This document shows positions 5,445 to 6,999 of a DNA stretch of 6,999 nucleotides, one piece after another. Position 1 is the stretch's first letter, and each line of letters starts with the position of its first letter. The position numbers were made by a program, and so were the translations under genes. The stretch is from positions 1 through 6,999 of the forward strand of contig JADFWA010000093.1 of NCBI GenBank assembly GCA_015222855.1, read 5' to 3'. Source of the DNA: Pseudomonadota bacterium. GTDB lineage: Bacteria; Desulfobacterota; Syntrophia; Syntrophales; JADFWA01. Below the pieces are notes generated by a model. It was given only the letters and a program-made list of their open reading frames with translations, made no database searches and had not been told where the DNA came from.

Positions 5445-6221
5445 ATGAGCTACAAGTATTTGATGTTTGAAGTGAAGGATGCCATTGGGACCATAACGCT
5501 GAACCGCCCGAGAAAGAGGAATGCCCTTTCTCTCGAACTGCTTAAAGAGTTGAAGAGTCTGCTTGCCGCCATAGAGGAGAAAAAGGATACAAGGGTTGTA
5601 ATTATTAAAGGTGCGGGCAAGGTCTTTTCGGCCGGTCATGATATTTCTCAACTGGTGGGTCACGAGATGGCTTACTACAAGGAGATTTTTGACACCTGTA
5701 TCGAGGTCATGAAAAAAATCCAGCGCCTTCCGCAGCCGGTCATTGCCCGGGTTCATGGTGTCGCCACGGCTGCCGGCTGCCAGCTTGTGGCTGCCTGTGA
5801 CCTCGCTGTGGCTGAGGAAGGTACTCTCTTCGGGACGCCCGGTGTGGAGATAGGACTCTTCTGTTCGACCCCGGCGGTTCCACTTGTACGGGCCATCGGC
5901 AGGAAGCGGGCGCTTGAGATGCTCCTCACGGGGCGCCTGATCACGGCAGTGGAGGCCGAACGATACGGTCTGGTCAACAGAGTGGTTCCTCTCGATACTC
6001 TGGATGCGGAAACAAACGCCCTCGCCGGAAAGATCGCCGAGGCAAGCCCCTTTACCGTCGGCATAGGCAAGGAGGCATTTTACACACAGGTCAACATGAC
6101 AGACTTTCAGGCATACGATTATGCCAAGCAGGTTATTGTTCTGAATAATTTTGCGGAGGATGCCAAAGAAGGACTTTCCGCCTTTCTTGAGAAGAGAAAG
6201 CCGGTCTGGAAGGGGAGGTAA
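5445..6221 (+). CDS. Enoyl-CoA hydratase/isomerase superfamily protein, ECHDC3-like, lacking both catalytic glutamates
   Basis: A 258-residue crotonase-fold protein. The N-terminus reads FEVKDAIGTITLNRP. The first oxyanion-hole segment is FSAGHDIS (61-68) and the second is ATAAGCQL (107-114). It continues FGTPGVEIGLFCSTPA (129-144) and ends in FLEKRKPVW (247-255). The FSAGHD, TAAGCQLVA-CD, GLFCSTP and KRKPVW words match the ECHDC3 group as I remember it. In rat enoyl-CoA hydratase the catalytic acids are Glu144 and Glu164. Here the equivalent positions are Gln113 and Gly133, so ordinary hydration of enoyl-CoA is unlikely. It probably still binds an acyl-CoA thioester through the intact oxyanion hole, but the reaction is unknown. 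It is a single gene with its own promoter, divergent from fdhE, and no other fatty-acid gene is adjacent. Confidence 0.92.
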   Translation: MSYKYLMFEVKDAIGTITLNRPRKRNALSLELLKELKSLLAAIEEKKDTRVVIIKGAGKVFSAGHDISQLVGHEMAYYKEIFDTCIEVMKKIQRLPQPVIARVHGVATAAGCQLVAACDLAVAEEGTLFGTPGVEIGLFCSTPAVPLVRAIGRKRALEMLLTGRLITAVEAERYGLVNRVVPLDTLDAETNALAGKIAEASPFTVGIGKEAFYTQVNMTDFQAYDYAKQVIVLNNFAEDAKEGLSAFLEKRKPVWKGR

Positions 6222-6242
6222 ATTGTAAACATTCAGCAATTA

Positions 6243-6300
6243 TGTAGGGTGGCATTTTATATGCCACCGTTTGCGGTCGGGTATAAAACCCGACCCTACA
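6243..6300. repeat. 58-bp two-hairpin palindromic element
   Basis: Outer inverted words TGTAGGGT (6243-6250) and ACCCTACA (6293-6300) enclose two perfect 8-bp hairpins: GGTGGCAT/ATGCCACC (6248-6255, 6261-6268) and GGTCGGGT/ACCCGACC (6275-6282, 6288-6295). The two hairpins look like diverged copies of one unit set tail to tail, as in REP/BIME arrays. It lies 21 bp after the stop of the hydratase-like gene and may protect or end that transcript. Confidence 0.7.
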
Positions 6301-6301
6301 A

Positions 6302-6389
6302 TTTTAAATTTTGCCGCCTTCAGGGCTGCCATATAAACGGCAGGGCTAAACCTGTTCTCGACTCCGATCGGGGAGCCCCGCACTACATA
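6302..6389. repeat. Degenerate inverted copy of the repeat at 1799-1860
   Basis: Read on the minus strand, it carries TATGTAG, then GGGGCT, then TTTAGCCCTGCC, then CAGCCCTGAAGG, in the same order as at 1799-1860 but with extra sequence between the words. Its hairpin is less perfect than that copy. No gene is visible. Confidence 0.5.
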
Positions 6390-6397
6390 CTTTAGAA

Positions 6398-6476
6398 TGT
6401 CACCCCGAACTTGTTTCAGGGTCTCGTGAGATTCTGAAACAAATTCAGAATGACAAGGGAAAATTCAGAATGACAA
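6398..6476. repeat. Palindromic element with a short tandem duplication
   Basis: Imperfect inverted arms TGTCACCCCGAACTTGTTTC (from 6398) and GAAACAAATTCAGAATGACA (to 6455) meet at TCTCGTGAGA (6422-6431). Just beyond, AAATTCAGAATGACAA of the right arm (6441-6456) is repeated exactly at 6461-6476 with a 20-bp period, a tandem duplication of the arm end. A fragment of the left arm occurs at 3281-3299. It lies downstream of the selenoprotein gene on the minus strand and could act as its 3' hairpin. Confidence 0.65.
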
Positions 6477-6498
6477 ATCAAGATGACATAGACGCTTT

Positions 6499-6517
6499 TG
6501 CCGATAAACTACCAGCA
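6499..6517 (-). promoter_or_regulatory. Possible second SECIS-like hairpin after the C-terminal UGA
   Basis: On the minus strand, 5-bp arms TGCTG and CGGCA (one G-T pair) enclose a 9-base loop that begins GT, about 15 bases after the TGA at 6530-6528. This fits loose rules for bacterial SECIS elements (short stem, G early in the loop) but is much weaker than the hairpin at 6664-6693. It lies past the TAA, so it is not limited by coding. Confidence 0.3.
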
Positions 6518-6518
6518 T

Positions 6519-6734
6519 TTACACGCCTCAGGTGCCTCCATAGCCGATTGTTACTTTGTCACCCTCGACGATAACAGGCACCTGTCTTGCGCCGTCGGAA
6601 TATTTCAGCATTTCCTGTAATTTTGAGCTGTCGGATTTGACATCAATATATTCCGCCGCATCGCCATAGGCCGACCTGGCCCTTTGGGTATGGGGTCAAT
6701 TTGACTTGCCGAAGATAATAATCTTTTCCGCCAT
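6519..6734 (-). CDS. Glutaredoxin-like selenoprotein with in-frame UGA at codon 13 and a second UGA at codon 69
   Basis: A small thioredoxin-fold protein of 71 residues if both UGA codons are read as selenocysteine (U), or 68 if translation ends at the second UGA (6528-6530). It starts at ATG 6734, seven bases after GGAGG. It opens MAEKIIIFGKSN (β-strand), then U13 followed by PHTQRAR where a glutaredoxin has its CPxC active site, so the motif is UPHT with Thr for the resolving cysteine. Next come an amphipathic region with EYIDV (29-33), the conserved cis-proline stretch RQVPVIVEGDKVTIGYGGT (50-68), then U69-Gly-Val and TAA. There is no Cys anywhere, so both redox residues would be selenocysteines. 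I recall a family annotated as 'Uxx-star' glutaredoxin-like (seleno)protein, which I take to mean Sec-x-x-stop; this tail fits. A role in thiol-disulfide exchange or peroxide handling is inference. Neighbours are repeats only. A decayed pseudogene is the alternative, but the frame is otherwise intact and the UGA is followed by a good SECIS-like hairpin. Confidence 0.85.
6664..6693 (-). promoter_or_regulatory. SECIS-like hairpin directly after UGA codon 13
   Basis: Counting the U of UGA as 1 (position 6698), bases 6-10 CCAUA pair with 31-35 UAUGG. Bases 18-21 GGCC pair with 27-30 GGCC, closing a 5-base apical loop AGGUC (22-26). Seven unpaired bases lie on the 5' side between the stems. The E. 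coli fdhF SECIS has the same AGGUC word in its apical loop, with GGU at about 22-24; here GGU is at 23-25. This is the position and loop recognised by SelB in that system. Confidence 0.75.
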
Positions 6735-6741
6735 GATAGAA

Positions 6742-6746
6742 CCTCC
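6742..6746 (-). promoter_or_regulatory. Shine-Dalgarno of the selenoprotein gene
   Basis: GGAGG on the minus strand, seven bases before ATG 6734. The strong site argues that the short gene is translated and fixes its start. Confidence 0.85.
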
Positions 6747-6790
6747 ATTAATCTTGTGTTGAGTCCTTTGTTTCTGCTGATAGCTGTATG

Positions 6791-6818
6791 CTTATAATTA
6801 ACTCTACAACGATGTTTA
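6791..6818 (-). promoter_or_regulatory. Possible promoter of the selenoprotein gene
   Basis: On the minus strand, TAAACA (6813-6818, four of six to TTGACA) and TATAAG (6791-6796, five of six to TATAAT) are 16 bp apart. This would give a leader of about 50 bases before ATG 6734. It is a weak match in A/T-rich DNA. Confidence 0.3.
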
Positions 6819-6837
6819 TGTCCCCTCTCCCATCCCC

Positions 6838-6900
6838 TTGTAGGAGCAGCATCTTGCTGCGATAAGCTATCGTTATCGCGGCTGGAAGCCGCTCCTGCAA
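6838..6900. repeat. 63-bp palindromic repeat (three nested hairpins)
   Basis: Outer words TTGTAGGAGC (6838-6847) and GCTCCTGCAA (6891-6900) are inverted with one mismatch. Inside are hairpins GCAGCA/TGCTGC (6847-6852, 6856-6861 region), a central CGATAA/TTATCG pair (6860-6879 region) and GCGGCT/AGCCGC (6878-6892 region). It is a REP-type element upstream of the selenoprotein promoter region. Confidence 0.6.
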
Positions 6901-6915
6901 ATAAACTTATATGAT

Positions 6916-6999
6916 CGAGACCTTTGAAAAATACTCAATTTCGTTCGAGTTCAAGGAAGGCGAAAATTTTAACCGCAGGAATACATTGAGTATTTTGAG
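6916..6999. mobile_element. MITE-like element cut by the window end
   Basis: AAAATACTCAAT (6928-6939) and its exact reverse complement ATTGAGTATTTT (6985-6996) form inner arms. The left side extends outward through GAGACCTTTG, and the right side reaches the window end at GAG. The size and 45-bp spacer suit a small non-autonomous repeat, but the right boundary and any target duplication lie outside the window. Confidence 0.45.

Noticed and set aside
6519..6734. Pseudogene interpretation of the TGA-interrupted frame
   Set aside because: The only interruptions are TGA codons at redox-relevant places, the remaining frame is intact with a strong ribosome site, and a SECIS-like hairpin follows the first TGA.

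Overview
The window looks like a piece of chromosome from an anaerobic, deltaproteobacterium-like organism (Desulfobacterota, perhaps near the Syntrophales). This is inference from gene content: a cysteine synthase–cysteinyl-tRNA synthetase fusion, an FdhE formate dehydrogenase maturation factor, a selenoprotein, and intergenic DNA crowded with palindromic repeats. There are five ordinary protein genes and one small gene that a standard ORF scan breaks in two, because it is read through in-frame TGA codons.

Layout. 3-1772 (+): 3' part of a cysK-cysS fusion gene whose 5' end lies outside the window. 1773-2290: convergent intergenic region filled with nested repeat elements, including a 133-bp MITE with a 7-bp target duplication. 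2291-4883 (-): three genes in one direction, fdhE then an endonuclease III gene then a CaCA-family cation exchanger gene, probably cotranscribed. 4884-5444: divergent intergenic region holding a 156-bp MITE with an 8-bp target duplication and GTAA-type ends, a GC-rich composite repeat, and a promoter for the next gene. 5445-6221 (+): an ECHDC3-like member of the enoyl-CoA hydratase/isomerase superfamily that lacks both catalytic glutamates. 6222-6518: repeats only. 6519-6734 (-): a glutaredoxin-like selenoprotein gene with UGA at codon 13 and a second UGA at codon 69, three codons before TAA. 6735-6999: a short leader, a palindromic repeat and the start of another MITE-like element.

Main discovery: the selenoprotein gene. 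After a good Shine-Dalgarno the minus strand reads as a complete small thioredoxin-fold protein if the first TGA is selenocysteine, placed where a glutaredoxin has its active-site cysteine. The RNA just after that UGA can fold into a hairpin with an AGGUC apical loop like that of the E. coli fdhF SECIS element. The second TGA would give a C-terminal Sec-Gly-Val tail.

How the genes fit together: FdhE serves formate dehydrogenase, often itself a selenoprotein, so a selenocysteine-using anaerobe is consistent. The other genes (cysteine supply and charging, base-excision repair, cation exchange, acyl-CoA metabolism) are unrelated housekeeping functions. Start sites were revised for fdhE (ATG at 4883), the hydratase-like gene (ATG at 5445) and, less surely, the exchanger (ATG at 3268).
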